Assembly (NCBI RefSeq): GCF_013416775.1
Contig: NZ_SZVI01000003.1
Coordinates: 212,119 to 276,118, forward strand
Length of the DNA stretch: 64,000 nt
Origin: Rhodoferax sp. BLA1
Lineage (GTDB): Bacteria > Pseudomonadota > Gammaproteobacteria > Burkholderiales > Burkholderiaceae_C
Direction: 5' to 3'
Shown: piece by piece, positions 48,712 through 56,403 of the stretch
How the letters are laid out: every line of letters begins with the position of its first letter
Numbering within the stretch: position 1 is the first letter of the stretch
Notes under the pieces: model-generated
The model's database searches: none
What the model saw: only the letters and a program-made list of their open reading frames with translations
What the model was told of the DNA's origin: nothing
Position numbers and translations under genes: made by a program

Positions 48712-48785
48712 CTTTCCTGACGCGAAACACCTTCCCAGGTACATTTATCTCGCGTTTCAAGGTCTATTTATCTCGCCGCGCTTCA
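48712..48785. other. Right prophage end with transposase-binding motifs
   Basis: Contains CTTTCCTGACGCGAAACA (48712-48729) and two tandem, similarly oriented sites, ATTTATCTCGCGTTTCAA (48743-48760) and ATTTATCTCGCCGCGCTTCA (48766-48785), the last ending at the terminal CA. These match the left-end motifs in inverted or direct orientation. The arrangement is typical of transposable phage ends, where several transposase sites are clustered. Confidence 0.7.
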
Positions 48786-48791
48786 ACAACG
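48786..48791. repeat. Target-site duplication, right copy (ACAACG)
   Basis: Six bases directly after the terminal CA, identical to 8869-8874. They continue into chromosomal sequence (CATTTTTATC...), the downstream half of the interrupted intergenic repeat before the carbonic anhydrase gene. Confidence 0.8.
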
Positions 48792-48823
48792 CATTTTTAT
48801 CAACAACCGACTGGTGGCCAGGC

Positions 48824-49477
48824 CTACAGCCCCGGGCGCGGGTAGCGCTTGAAGGCCTTGACAAAAATGTCGGTCACCTCGTGGCTGCCCTGCATGGTGA
48901 CACCCAGGTCGTTGACCAGACCGTCTTTCAGGCCGTAACACCAGCCGTGCACCGCCACTTTCTGGCCACGCGCCCAGGCGTCCTGCAGCACATTGGACAG
49001 CGCCACATTGGCCACCTGTTCGATCACATTCATCTCACACAAGACGTCTTCCTGCTGCGCCGGCGCCAGGTGGTCGAGCCGGCGGCGGTGGCGCAGTTTC
49101 ACATCGTGCACATGGCGCAGCCAGTTGTCGGCCAGGCCCACGCGGGTGCCGCGCAAGGCGGCCAGCACACCGCCGCAGCCGTAATGGCCCACCACCATGA
49201 TGTGCTCCACCTTGAGGTGGTCCACCGCGTACTGGATGACCGACAGCGCGTTGAGGTCCGAGTGCACCACCACATTGGCGATATTGCGGTGCACAAACAC
49301 CTCGCCGGGGTCCAGGCCGGTGATTTCGTTGGCCGGTACCCGGCTGTCGGCACAGCCGATCCACAGGTATTTGGGCGCCTGCTGTTTGGCCAAGCGGTCA
49401 AAAAAACCGGGGCGCTGCAACTGCATGTTGGCGGCCCAGAGGCGGTTGTTGTCGAGAAGGTTCTGCAGGGAAGACAT
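48824..49477 (-). CDS. can: Beta-class carbonic anhydrase
   Basis: 217 aa, cytosolic zinc enzyme interconverting CO2 and bicarbonate. Zinc ligands and partners are visible: Cys42 and Asp44-x-Arg46 in WIGCADSR, His98 and Cys101 in VVGHYGCGG. Length is typical of the E. coli Can type. Chromosomal gene directly right of the prophage; before insertion it lay next to aceK. The 150-bp gap upstream holds no gene. Confidence 0.95.
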   Translation of the reverse strand: MSSLQNLLDNNRLWAANMQLQRPGFFDRLAKQQAPKYLWIGCADSRVPANEITGLDPGEVFVHRNIANVVVHSDLNALSVIQYAVDHLKVEHIMVVGHYGCGGVLAALRGTRVGLADNWLRHVHDVKLRHRRRLDHLAPAQQEDVLCEMNVIEQVANVALSNVLQDAWARGQKVAVHGWCYGLKDGLVNDLGVTMQGSHEVTDIFVKAFKRYPRPGL

Positions 49478-49627
49478 GGTTTGACTTTTTTAAGTATGAA
49501 AGGCTGAGATCAGTCTGTCATTTTGCCTAGAGGACCTTGCGCGAACATGTCAGCTGCCCTATAACCTCAATCCCCTTGGCGCCATGGGCCAGCTCCGACC
49601 CCATCCTCCTCGGCCCAGGTTAGGCGC

Positions 49628-50809
49628 TCAACAGGTCTCAGCAAACAGCTCGCGCCCAATCAACATGCGCCGGATCTCACTGGTGCCCGCGCCAATCTCA
49701 TACAACTTGGCGTCGCGCCACAAGCGGCCCAGCGGGTATTCGTTGATGTAGCCGTTGCCACCAAAAATCTGTACCCCCTCCCCCGCCATCCAGGTGGCTT
49801 TTTCAGCGCACCACAGGATCACCGAGGCACAGTCCTTGCGCACCTGGCGCACATGTTCTAGGCCCAGCATGTCGAGGTTCTTGGCCACGGTGTAGGCGAA
49901 TGAACGACCGGCCTGCAGCACGGTGTACATGTCGGCCACCTTGCCCTGGATCAGCTGGAACTCACCAATGCTCTGGCCAAACTGCTTGCGATCGTGGATG
50001 TAAGGCACCACGTTGTCCATCACACTTTGCATGATGCCCAGTGGCCCGCCAGTGAGCACCGCGCGCTCGTAGTCCAGCCCGCTCATGAGCACCTTGGCAC
50101 CCTGGTTGAGGCCGCCCAGGATGTGCGACTCGGGCACCTCGACGTTGTTAAAAACGAGTTCCCCCGTGTGGCTGCCACGCATGCCGAGTTTGTCGAGCTT
50201 TTGCGCCACACTGAAACCCGGCATACCCTTCTCGATCAGAAACGCGGTGACACCACGCGCGCCGAGTTCCGGTTCGGTTTTGGCGTAGACCACCAGGGTG
50301 TCTGCATCGGGGCCGTTGGTGATCCACATCTTGCTGCCGTTGAGCAGGTAGTAACCGCCCTTGTCCTGCGCCTTGAGTTTCATGCTGATCACATCACTGC
50401 CCGCACCAGGCTCACTCATGGCCAGCGCACCGACATGTTCACCACTGATCAGCTTGGGCAGGTACTTGGCACGTTGGGCTTCGGTGCCGTTGCGTTTGAT
50501 CTGGTTCACACACAGGTTGCTGTGCGCGCCGTAGCTCAGGCCCACCGAGGCGCTGGCGCGGCTGATTTCTTCCATCGCCACCATGTGCGCCAGGTAACCC
50601 ATGTTGGCGCCGCCATATTCTTCACCCACGGTGATGCCCAGCACACCGAGGGCGCCCATCTTGGGCCACAGGTCCATCGGGAACTGGTCGGTACGATCGA
50701 TCTCGGCCGCACGGGGTGCGATCTCGGTCTGGGCAAAGTCGCGCACTGCATCACGCAGCGCGTCAACGTCTTCACCAAGCTGAAAGTTGAGTCCGGGCAG
50801 GTTGTTCAT
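49628..50809 (-). CDS. ivd: Isovaleryl-CoA dehydrogenase
   Basis: 393 aa, FAD enzyme of leucine degradation (isovaleryl-CoA to 3-methylcrotonyl-CoA). The catalytic base is Glu248 in GLDYERAVL, the position used by IVD. The usual C-terminal Glu position of other acyl-CoA dehydrogenases is replaced in [12 protein letters not shown], the IVD hallmark. FAD loop [12 protein letters not shown] is present. It lies downstream of a thioesterase and a LiuR-like regulator with a matching operator. The liuB/D carboxylase genes are not in the window. Confidence 0.94.
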   Translation of the reverse strand: MNNLPGLNFQLGEDVDALRDAVRDFAQTEIAPRAAEIDRTDQFPMDLWPKMGALGVLGITVGEEYGGANMGYLAHMVAMEEISRASASVGLSYGAHSNLCVNQIKRNGTEAQRAKYLPKLISGEHVGALAMSEPGAGSDVISMKLKAQDKGGYYLLNGSKMWITNGPDADTLVVYAKTEPELGARGVTAFLIEKGMPGFSVAQKLDKLGMRGSHTGELVFNNVEVPESHILGGLNQGAKVLMSGLDYERAVLTGGPLGIMQSVMDNVVPYIHDRKQFGQSIGEFQLIQGKVADMYTVLQAGRSFAYTVAKNLDMLGLEHVRQVRKDCASVILWCAEKATWMAGEGVQIFGGNGYINEYPLGRLWRDAKLYEIGAGTSEIRRMLIGRELFAETC

Positions 50810-50836
50810 GGGGTTGTCTCCTCGGGTCCAGGTTTT

Positions 50837-51283
50837 TTAGTAGTTTTTGGGCACCGGCATCACGGTCTGCTGCATCACCGCACACAGGGTCTGGGTACCG
50901 TCGTCGCCAATGTGGCTGACCTCGGCGCTGGTGACAATGACGCGTTTGCCGTTCTTGACCACCCGGCCGGTGGCGCACAACTCCCCACCGTGGCAGGCCG
51001 CCAGAAAATTGATCTTGTACTCCAGGCTGACCACCTCGGTGTCGGGTGGCGCCACGGTCAGCGCGGCGTAACCCCCGGCGATGTCAGCCAGCGCACCCAC
51101 CGCCCCGCCGTGGAACGAGCCATGTTGCTGGCTGGCCTTGTCAGAAAAAGGCAGGGTGACGACACATTCCCCCGGCACCACACGCAGCAGTTCGGCCCCC
51201 AGGTGGCGCATCAGGCCCTGGCGCTCCAGGCTGCGCTGCACACGTTGCAAAGGGGTCTCGGTGGGGGTGGTGGGTTGTGTCAT
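50837..51283 (-). CDS. PaaI-family hotdog thioesterase
   Basis: 148 aa. Hotdog fold with HGSFHGGAVGALADIAGGYA, the active-site helix region of PaaI-type acyl-CoA thioesterases, and VSLEYKINFLAACHGGELCA. It lies between LiuR-like regulator (overlap 4 bp) and ivd (27 bp), so it is part of the same unit. It may hydrolyse stray acyl-CoA intermediates of leucine breakdown; exact substrate unknown. Confidence 0.85.
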   Translation of the reverse strand: MTQPTTPTETPLQRVQRSLERQGLMRHLGAELLRVVPGECVVTLPFSDKASQQHGSFHGGAVGALADIAGGYAALTVAPPDTEVVSLEYKINFLAACHGGELCATGRVVKNGKRVIVTSAEVSHIGDDGTQTLCAVMQQTVMPVPKNY

Positions 51284-51738
51284 GGGCTGTGGGTGGGCTG
51301 AGGGGTTGAGGGGCTGGATTCACGGGAAGAGGCGGGCTGGGTGGCGGGCTGGCGCAAGGCTTTGGCCAACAGGGTTTTGGCTTCACGCTGGTGCACCTTG
51401 ATCTCGTCCAGATTGGCCTGGATGTCTGTCATCTGCGCCTCCAGCAGCTGTTGCTGCTGGCCCAGCACCTGCAGAAACCGCTCCAGCTGCGCGGCAGTGT
51501 CGCGCGGGCTGTCGTACATGTCGATGATGTCTTTGGCGTCGGTCAGGGACAAGCCCAGCCGTTTGGCGCGCAGCGTGAGTTTGAGGCGTGTGCGGTCACG
51601 CCCGCTGTAGATGCGGTTGCGCCCGCCGGGGCCTGTGCGCTCGGGTTGCAGCAAGCCCATGTCTTCATAAAAACGCATGGCCCGTGTGGTGAGGTCAAAT
51701 TCTTTGGCCAGGTCGCTGATGCTGTAAGTCTGTGACAT
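51280..51738 (-). CDS. MerR-family regulator, LiuR-like
   Basis: 152 aa from the ATG at 51738 (frame open to 51762). MSQTYSISDLAKEFDLTTRA followed by MRFYEDMGLLQPER is the DNA-binding start typical of LiuR, the regulator of branched-chain amino-acid degradation in proteobacteria. GRNRIYSGRDRTRLKLTLRA and a C-terminal helical coil follow, with no metal-binding Cys. A dyad fitting this type lies upstream at 51774-51791. It likely controls its own operon with thioesterase and ivd. Confidence 0.87.
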   Translation of the reverse strand: MSQTYSISDLAKEFDLTTRAMRFYEDMGLLQPERTGPGGRNRIYSGRDRTRLKLTLRAKRLGLSLTDAKDIIDMYDSPRDTAAQLERFLQVLGQQQQLLEAQMTDIQANLDEIKVHQREAKTLLAKALRQPATQPASSRESSPSTPQPTHSP

Positions 51739-51773
51739 GAAAGGAAAAATTCGGGTGAACAAGGTCTTCTGAC

Positions 51774-51791
51774 GTTGACGTAAACGTCAAC
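51774..51791. promoter_or_regulatory. LiuR-type operator dyad
   Basis: Perfect inverted repeat GTTGACG-TAAA-CGTCAAC, 36 bp upstream of the regulator start, similar in form to known LiuR sites (ACGT-rich dyads). It overlaps the likely promoter of the leftward regulator-thioesterase-ivd unit. The rest of 51763-52015 shows no gene. Confidence 0.75.
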
Positions 51792-52015
51792 TATTGGCCG
51801 GATTATGGCGTACAAATTTTGAGGATGGGATGACGGCGTGTTCCAGCTGGAGAAGCCATCACATCTGGCGCAAAAACGCCAGCATTTCGATCCCATGGAG
51901 TCAGCGGAGAGAACGATGGCGTGTTGAGCGAGGGGGCACACGCTGTGCGGCGGAAACGAACGCTGGTCTGTGGCTAGCGTCTATTATCGAAAGACAACGA
52001 TTGGAGGGAGATCAC

Positions 52016-52840
52016 ATGAGCCATAAGCTGGACTTGCTTGGCAACGCGATGGACAGCCTGGAAGAGGCGCTGAAGAAGTTCCAAGAGGGTGACAAAGGTG
52101 ACCAGAAGGCCTACAAGTTCTGCGTGCTCCACATGGCGCACTTCATTGAACTGATCTTCAAGCACCACATCACCGAGAAGCACCCGTTGCTGATCTACGC
52201 CAACCCTTTCGCTGCAAAGATCGACCCGGCGACTGCGAAGACCATCGGCCTGTGGGAGGCGGTCAACTTCATTAACAACGAAGAGAAGGACGCCGTTGCT
52301 GGAGATTTCAGGAAGGATTTGGAGTGGCTGAAGAAGCTACGGAACGACATTGAGCACCACAAGTTCGAGATGGACGTGCCTACTGCTCGGATCGCCATCG
52401 GCCGTCTTTTCCGCTCTGTTCTGGAATTCCTCGACTACTACGGTGTCGTAGACGTTGAGAAGCGAATGCCGGAAAACACAAAGGCAATCTTCTCTGTTCT
52501 CTCCAACGAGTACCAGTTCAAGCTACACGATGCCCTCAGGAAGGCTGATGAGTTTGAGGAGGCGAACCCCATCGACCCGACGGATCCTGAAGGCGACCCT
52601 GTCCGCATGGATTGCGAGGCATGCGGCAACCACACGATGGTGGTCAACGAGAAATCTGGAACGGGCTATCGCTGTACTTTCTGCGAAAACGAAGATGGGG
52701 ATGATTTGCCTGCCAACTGCTCGATCTGCGGCGCGCATATGACGTCCGGCGACCTAGAAACTTGGGATGACGAACACGGCGTGGAGTACCGCTGCTATTA
52801 CTGCTCAGGGCGCTATGCCGCCGACCGGGATCGGGACTAG
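52016..52840 (+). CDS. HEPN-like protein with two zinc ribbons
   Basis: 274 aa. The start at 52016 has GGAGGG 7 nt upstream; upstream codons of the open frame look non-coding. The N-terminal helical domain (KFCVLHMAHFIELIFKHHIT, HPLLIYANPF) carries R109-NDIE-H114, an R-x4-H motif of HEPN RNases. The C-terminal part has two four-Cys ribbons (Cys 200/203/220/223 and 235/238/260/263). A stand-alone HEPN protein may be an RNase toxin or defence effector. No antitoxin is seen beside it. Confidence 0.7.
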   Translation: MSHKLDLLGNAMDSLEEALKKFQEGDKGDQKAYKFCVLHMAHFIELIFKHHITEKHPLLIYANPFAAKIDPATAKTIGLWEAVNFINNEEKDAVAGDFRKDLEWLKKLRNDIEHHKFEMDVPTARIAIGRLFRSVLEFLDYYGVVDVEKRMPENTKAIFSVLSNEYQFKLHDALRKADEFEEANPIDPTDPEGDPVRMDCEACGNHTMVVNEKSGTGYRCTFCENEDGDDLPANCSICGAHMTSGDLETWDDEHGVEYRCYYCSGRYAADRDRD

Positions 52841-52945
52841 GGCCCGCCACAAAAAGGGTTTAGGCACACTCTGGTGGCTTGCATTCAATACCCGTCTCCA
52901 GCCTTGGATTCAACCGGTCGCTGCAACGCCTCCAAATCCGTTGAA

Positions 52946-53115
52946 GGCGGGTAGCGGGGTTGCCGGGCGCAGAACCCATTCGCGTGGTGACATCGTCGGC
53001 AAACTACCCCGGTGGCGAGACCCGAACAAGCAGCTCACCCAAACCGTCGCCCGCGAGGGGGCCGGAGAACGGTAACCCCGCTACCCGCCTGGCGCCACGC
53101 TTACCCAAACGCCAA
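52946..53115. repeat. Inverted and direct repeats before the toxin-antitoxin pair
   Basis: GGCGGGTAGCGGGGTT (52946-52961) is the inverse of the start of a 42-bp unit at 53074-53115 (AACCCCGCTACCCGCC...). The same 42-bp unit recurs directly at 53929-53970 with one mismatch. The 52841-53281 stretch holds no intact gene: these repeats and an acyltransferase fragment fill it. Confidence 0.7.
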
Positions 53116-53124
53116 ACATCATCG

Positions 53125-53222
53125 GTCAAGAATAGGCCTCGGGGTCAATGCGGCGCATGTCGGCCTCGATCCAGCTTTGCGCTTCACGCATCAGGGCTTT
53201 GGGGTCGTGCCCGGTGCTCTCC
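53125..53222 (-). pseudogene. Duplicated 3' fragment of the plsC-like acyltransferase
   Basis: About 98 bp nearly identical to 54978-55075, the last about 32 codons plus stop of the acyltransferase gene, in the same orientation. No start or other part of the gene accompanies it, so it is a non-functional remnant left by a duplication or insertion that also brought the toxin-antitoxin genes. Confidence 0.8.
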
Positions 53223-53281
53223 GTTGGACATCACTGGAAACCAAAGCTTGACCATTTGTATCCCATAGAATACAGTACGGT

Positions 53282-53569
53282 ATGCGAATTCAGATCACTG
53301 AGGTCTACCGAGATTGGATCAACGGGCTCAAAGACCGCACCACCCGAGCACGCATACAGGTTCGAGTCGACAGGCTTGCCCACGGGAACCCGGGCCAGCA
53401 TCGCAACCTGACTGATGGTGTCTCCGAGCTGAAGATCGACGTGGGGCCTGGCTACCGGGTTTATTACACCGAAAGGAATGGCGAACTCATCGTTCTTCTG
53501 GTTGGTGGAGACAAGTCGAATCAGGCACAAGACATCAAGGCAGCTATTGCGCTCGCCCGAAACCTCTAG
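53282..53569 (+). CDS. RelE/HigB-type toxin (HI1419-like addiction module killer)
   Basis: 95 aa. WINGLKDRTTRARIQVRVDR, HRNLTDGVSELKIDVGPGYR and VYYTERNGELIVLLVGGDKS show the RelE/ParE fold of the HigB/Gp49-like family, mRNA interferases at the ribosome. The antitoxin follows 10 bp downstream, the reverse-order (toxin first) layout typical of this group. Confidence 0.9.
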   Translation: MRIQITEVYRDWINGLKDRTTRARIQVRVDRLAHGNPGQHRNLTDGVSELKIDVGPGYRVYYTERNGELIVLLVGGDKSNQAQDIKAAIALARNL

Positions 53570-53579
53570 GAGTACCGAA

Positions 53580-53891
53580 ATGACCAAAGCTAAGACAACG
53601 CAGAAAACAAAAACGTTAGCCTACGACGTGGCGCAACAACTGCGCACACCTGAAGAGATGGCGGCGTACCTGGATGCTTGGTTGGTGGAGGCGCCTGATG
53701 ATGCCGCAGGCATTGCAAGAGCACTCGGCGATATCGCCCGCGCCAAAGGCATGACGCAGGTCGCACGCGACGCTGGCTTGAGCCGGGAAAGTCTCTACAA
53801 GGCGCTCAGCGAAAACGGAAACCCAAGCTTCGCAACGGTCCTGAAGGTGGCTCGAGCGCTTGGCGTTCGCCTGCACGCAGAGGCCGCATAA
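53580..53891 (+). CDS. HigA-type antitoxin (HI1420-like)
   Basis: 103 aa from the ATG at 53580 with AGGAG 8 nt upstream. The N-terminus is basic; LRTPEEMAAYLDAWLVEAPD is the characteristic lead-in. The Xre-type HTH is IARAKGMTQVARDAGLSRES then LYKALSENGNPSFATVLKVA. Neutralises the upstream toxin and probably represses the operon. Confidence 0.9.
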   Translation: MTKAKTTQKTKTLAYDVAQQLRTPEEMAAYLDAWLVEAPDDAAGIARALGDIARAKGMTQVARDAGLSRESLYKALSENGNPSFATVLKVARALGVRLHAEAA

Positions 53892-53928
53892 AGCGGGCAC
53901 ATGCCACGTCGGTGATGCCCAATACGCC

Positions 53929-53970
53929 AACCCCGCTACCCGCCTGGCGCCACGCTTACCCAAGCGCCAA
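53929..53970. repeat. Right 42-bp direct repeat flanking the toxin-antitoxin pair
   Basis: Matches 53074-53115 at 41 of 42 positions (AACCCCGCTACCCGCCTGGC...). Recombination between the two copies would delete the acyltransferase fragment and the whole toxin-antitoxin module, 855 bp. An intergenic repeat of the AGCTA/AAGGGC family follows at 53985-54050. Confidence 0.75.
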
Positions 53971-53984
53971 GTGCCACAGATCAA

Positions 53985-54050
53985 CACTACTTAATCAATA
54001 GCTACCAGCCCTTACCTCAAAAGGGCCAGAGGCCATTTTCATCCATAAAT
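53985..54050. repeat. Intergenic repeat copy
   Basis: AATCAATAGCTACCAGCCC, then AAAAGGGCCAGAGGCCATTT, the same two-block element as at 6903-6963, between the antitoxin gene and the convergent metallopeptidase gene. Confidence 0.6.
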
Positions 54051-54079
54051 CAAAAAAAGATCCTCAAGATGCGCCCACC

Positions 54080-54982
54080 TCAATCCCACTTAGGCACAGC
54101 CTCACTTTTGAGCAAAGCGCGTTGCGCGGCGTAGTCGGGCACCAGAGTGCGCACGGTGTCCCAGAAGCGGGGGCTGTGGTCCATCACCCGCAGGTGGCTC
54201 AGTTCATGGGCCACCACATAGTCCAGCACCGACATCTTGAAATGCACCAGCCGCCAGTTCAGGCGGATCGAGCCATCCACACGCGCACTGCCCCAGCGCG
54301 TGCCCGCGTTGCTCAAGGCCAGCTTCTTCCACTGCACACCGAGCAACGGCGCAAAGTGGTCGAGCCGCTCCTGAAAAATACGCTTGGCCTGGCGCATCAG
54401 CCAGGCTTGCACCACGTCGCGGATCTGCTCAGGCGTGGCCTGGCGCGACAGACTGATGCACAAGACCTGGCGCGTCTGCGCAGCTTGGTCGGGCGCTGCG
54501 GCCACGTCCTCGGTCAACAGCTGGGCGCCAGCGGCGCCAAAGCGGTGTTCGGGGTCCAGCCGCAGGACCAGGGTTTGGCCCAGAAACGGCAGCTCGGCGC
54601 CGTCCTGCCAAACGATGTGCTGGTCGGCCAGGCGGGTCTGGCGCTCGCGGCTGTCGTGCAACTTGCGCAGAATCCAGCTGGCTTTGGCCTGTAGTGCGGC
54701 ATCCACATCGCGCAGGGTGACCCATTTGGGGGCGCGCACCGCCAGACCGTCCACGCTGACGCTGAAGCCGATGCTGCGTCGCTGGCCCCGGTTAAAGGCA
54801 TAGGCCACCCGGGTCTGGCCCAGCAGCACCTCGCGGTTGGCCTGGGGGTGGCTGAAGTCTGCTGCTTTTTTGGGAGCTACTGGCCCTTTTTCCACCTGGG
54901 CCGGGGGCTGATTTGGCTCAAACAGATCGAGCGTGAAGCGCAGCAGAGGGTGCATTGCAGACAAGCGGGTCGGGCCTGTCAA
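54080..54982 (-). CDS. YgjP/SprT-like metallopeptidase
   Basis: 300 aa from a TTG at 54982 that overlaps the acyltransferase stop and has GAGG upstream; an ATG at 54955 is the alternative. The C-terminal YgjP-like domain has the zinc motif VVAHELSHLRVMDHSPRFWD (HExxH plus downstream His) and NAGTRWGSARVDGSIRLNWR. The N-terminal half (VAYAFNRGQRRSIGFSVSVD) is the usual family lead. Biological substrate unknown. Coupled to the acyltransferase gene. Confidence 0.87.
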   Translation of the reverse strand: MTGPTRLSAMHPLLRFTLDLFEPNQPPAQVEKGPVAPKKAADFSHPQANREVLLGQTRVAYAFNRGQRRSIGFSVSVDGLAVRAPKWVTLRDVDAALQAKASWILRKLHDSRERQTRLADQHIVWQDGAELPFLGQTLVLRLDPEHRFGAAGAQLLTEDVAAAPDQAAQTRQVLCISLSRQATPEQIRDVVQAWLMRQAKRIFQERLDHFAPLLGVQWKKLALSNAGTRWGSARVDGSIRLNWRLVHFKMSVLDYVVAHELSHLRVMDHSPRFWDTVRTLVPDYAAQRALLKSEAVPKWD

Positions 54983-55716
54983 GAATAGGCCTCGGGGTCA
55001 ATGCGGCGCATTTCGGCCTCGATCCAGGCTTGGGCCTCACGCATCAGGGCTTTGGGGTCGCGCCCGGTGCTCTCCATCAGCGGGCCAATCGACACCCGCA
55101 CCACACCGGGGTGTTTCACAAAGCCCTGCTTGGGCCAGCAGCGGGCGGTGGCCACCGCAATCGGCACCACGGGCGCACCACTTTCTACCGCCAGCCGTGT
55201 GCCGGCCGTCTGGTAGGTGCCCTCTTCACCGCGTGGCATGCGGGTGCCTTCGGGGAACATCATGACCCAGGTGCCCTGGCCGAGCAGGCGTTTGCCCTGT
55301 TCGATCACATGTTTCATGGCCACGGTGCGCGACTCGCGGTTGATGTGGATCATGTCCAGGCGCGCCATGGACCAGCCAAAAAACGGGATCTTGAGTAACT
55401 CACGCTTGAACACAAAGGCCAGCGGGTGCGGCATGATCGTGGGCAGCCACAGTGTCTCGAGCGTGGACTGGTGTTTGGACAACAACACCGCAGCGCTGGC
55501 TTTGCCCAGAGGCAGGTTCTCGTACCCCTGCACCTCCATGCGCACCCCCAGAATCACCCGGGTGCCCCACATCACGACACGAAACCAGTTCACCGCCACC
55601 CACCAGGCCGAGGCCCGAGAAGCCACGAAAGACACCAGCACAACGCCGATGGTCCAGGGAATGACCGTGATGGCCATCCACAGCAAATGCAACACCGAAC
55701 GAATCCAGGCCATCAC
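54979..55716 (-). CDS. plsC: 1-acyl-sn-glycerol-3-phosphate acyltransferase
   Basis: 245 aa, membrane-bound enzyme making phosphatidic acid. An N-terminal membrane helix (LLWMAITVIPWTIGVVLVSF) is followed by the acyltransferase motif SKHQSTLETLW (HX4E form common in betaproteobacteria) and the substrate motif MFPEGTRMPRGE. GAPVVPIAVATARCW follows. It lies after gmhB with an intergenic repeat copy in the gap. A 98-bp copy of its 3' end lies at 53125-53222. Confidence 0.9.
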   Translation of the reverse strand: MMAWIRSVLHLLWMAITVIPWTIGVVLVSFVASRASAWWVAVNWFRVVMWGTRVILGVRMEVQGYENLPLGKASAAVLLSKHQSTLETLWLPTIMPHPLAFVFKRELLKIPFFGWSMARLDMIHINRESRTVAMKHVIEQGKRLLGQGTWVMMFPEGTRMPRGEEGTYQTAGTRLAVESGAPVVPIAVATARCWPKQGFVKHPGVVRVSIGPLMESTGRDPKALMREAQAWIEAEMRRIDPEAYS

Positions 55717-55719
55717 AAG

Positions 55720-55770
55720 CCTTTTTGGGCGCTAGCCCTTATAGATAAAGGGCTGATAGCTATCAATTTC
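55720..55770. repeat. Intergenic repeat copy between plsC and gmhB
   Basis: CGCTAGCCCTTATAGATAAA followed by GGGCTGATAGCTATCAATT; both blocks are near the consensus and can pair (AGCCCTTAT...ATAAAGGGCT), giving a stem-loop in the transcript. Confidence 0.65.
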
Positions 55771-55810
55771 ATATTCTTCCAACACCCACGCACAGACACG
55801 TCTGACCCCA

Positions 55811-56380
55811 TCAACTGGCCTCGGCTTCACGGGCCAACAGGTGATCAACAAAGGCCGACAAATCGGCATGCACCACAGTCTGGGCCGGAAACACATCGGG
55901 CAGGCTGCGGCCTTTGTGGACCTCACCCTTGCCGGTGAGCACCAGGTGCGGCTCACAACCCACCGCCACCGCCGCGACCAGGTCGCGCGCCGAGTCACCC
56001 ACCGCAGGCACCCCTTTGAGGTGGATGCCGTAGCGCTCACCCACCTGCTCAAACAGGCCCGGCGCCGGTTTGCGGCAGCTGCAGGCATCGTCGGGTGAAT
56101 GGGGGCAATAAAAGATGGCGTCAATACGCCCACCCACGTCGGCCAGTTCCTGGTGCAACTTGGCGTGGATCTCGTTGAGGTCCGACACCTCGAACAACCC
56201 GCGCCCCAGGCCCGACTGGTTGGACACCACCACCACATGCCAGCCCGCGTGGTTGAGCCGGGCAATGGCTTCGAGCGCGCCAGGCAAAGCCTGCCACTCG
56301 GCGGCCGACTTGATGTAGTCCAGGCTGTCGACGTTGATGGTGCCGTCTCGGTCCAGAATGACCAGTTTGTGGGGTGTCAT
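55811..56380 (-). CDS. gmhB: D-glycero-beta-D-manno-heptose-1,7-bisphosphate 7-phosphatase
   Basis: 189 aa HAD phosphatase of the LPS heptose pathway. HAD motif I is LVILDRDGTINVDS, motif II VVVVSNQSGLGRG, motif III/IV KPAPGLFEQ and VGDSARDLVAA. The zinc loop CPHSPDDACSCRKP is specific to GmhB. The beta-proteobacterial neighbourhood glyQ-glyS-gmhB-plsC is recognisable. Confidence 0.94.
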   Translation of the reverse strand: MTPHKLVILDRDGTINVDSLDYIKSAAEWQALPGALEAIARLNHAGWHVVVVSNQSGLGRGLFEVSDLNEIHAKLHQELADVGGRIDAIFYCPHSPDDACSCRKPAPGLFEQVGERYGIHLKGVPAVGDSARDLVAAVAVGCEPHLVLTGKGEVHKGRSLPDVFPAQTVVHADLSAFVDHLLAREAEAS

Positions 56381-56403
56381 GGTGTGTTGTCGCCTTGTTG
56401 GGA

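Larger units (their letters stand above)
8875..48785. mobile_element. Mu-like transposable prophage, complete, 39,911 bp
   Basis: Starts with TG (8875) and ends with CA (48785), flanked by a 6-bp direct repeat ACAACG (8869-8874 and 48786-48791). It encodes a DDE transposase and MuB-type ATPase, Ner and repressor, GemA and Mor, and Mu-type head genes with a lambda/B3-like siphovirus tail. Transposase-site motifs lie at both ends. All essential-looking genes are intact, so it may be inducible; no large central tail-tip gene was recognised. Size fits the 36-40 kb of transposable phages. Confidence 0.95.

Noticed and set aside
8875..48785. CRISPR arrays, tRNA genes or an integrase-type attachment site in the prophage
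   Set aside because: No regularly spaced repeats or tRNA-like sequence seen; the element uses a DDE transposase with a short target duplication.
52841..53281. Small frames coding Arg/Pro-rich products between the HEPN gene and the toxin
   Set aside because: They run through repeat sequence and the antisense of the acyltransferase fragment; no start signals.
53074..53970. Integron attC sites flanking the toxin-antitoxin pair
   Set aside because: The repeats are direct, 42 bp, and I could not find convincing paired RYYYAAC/GTTRRRY core sites in the right positions.
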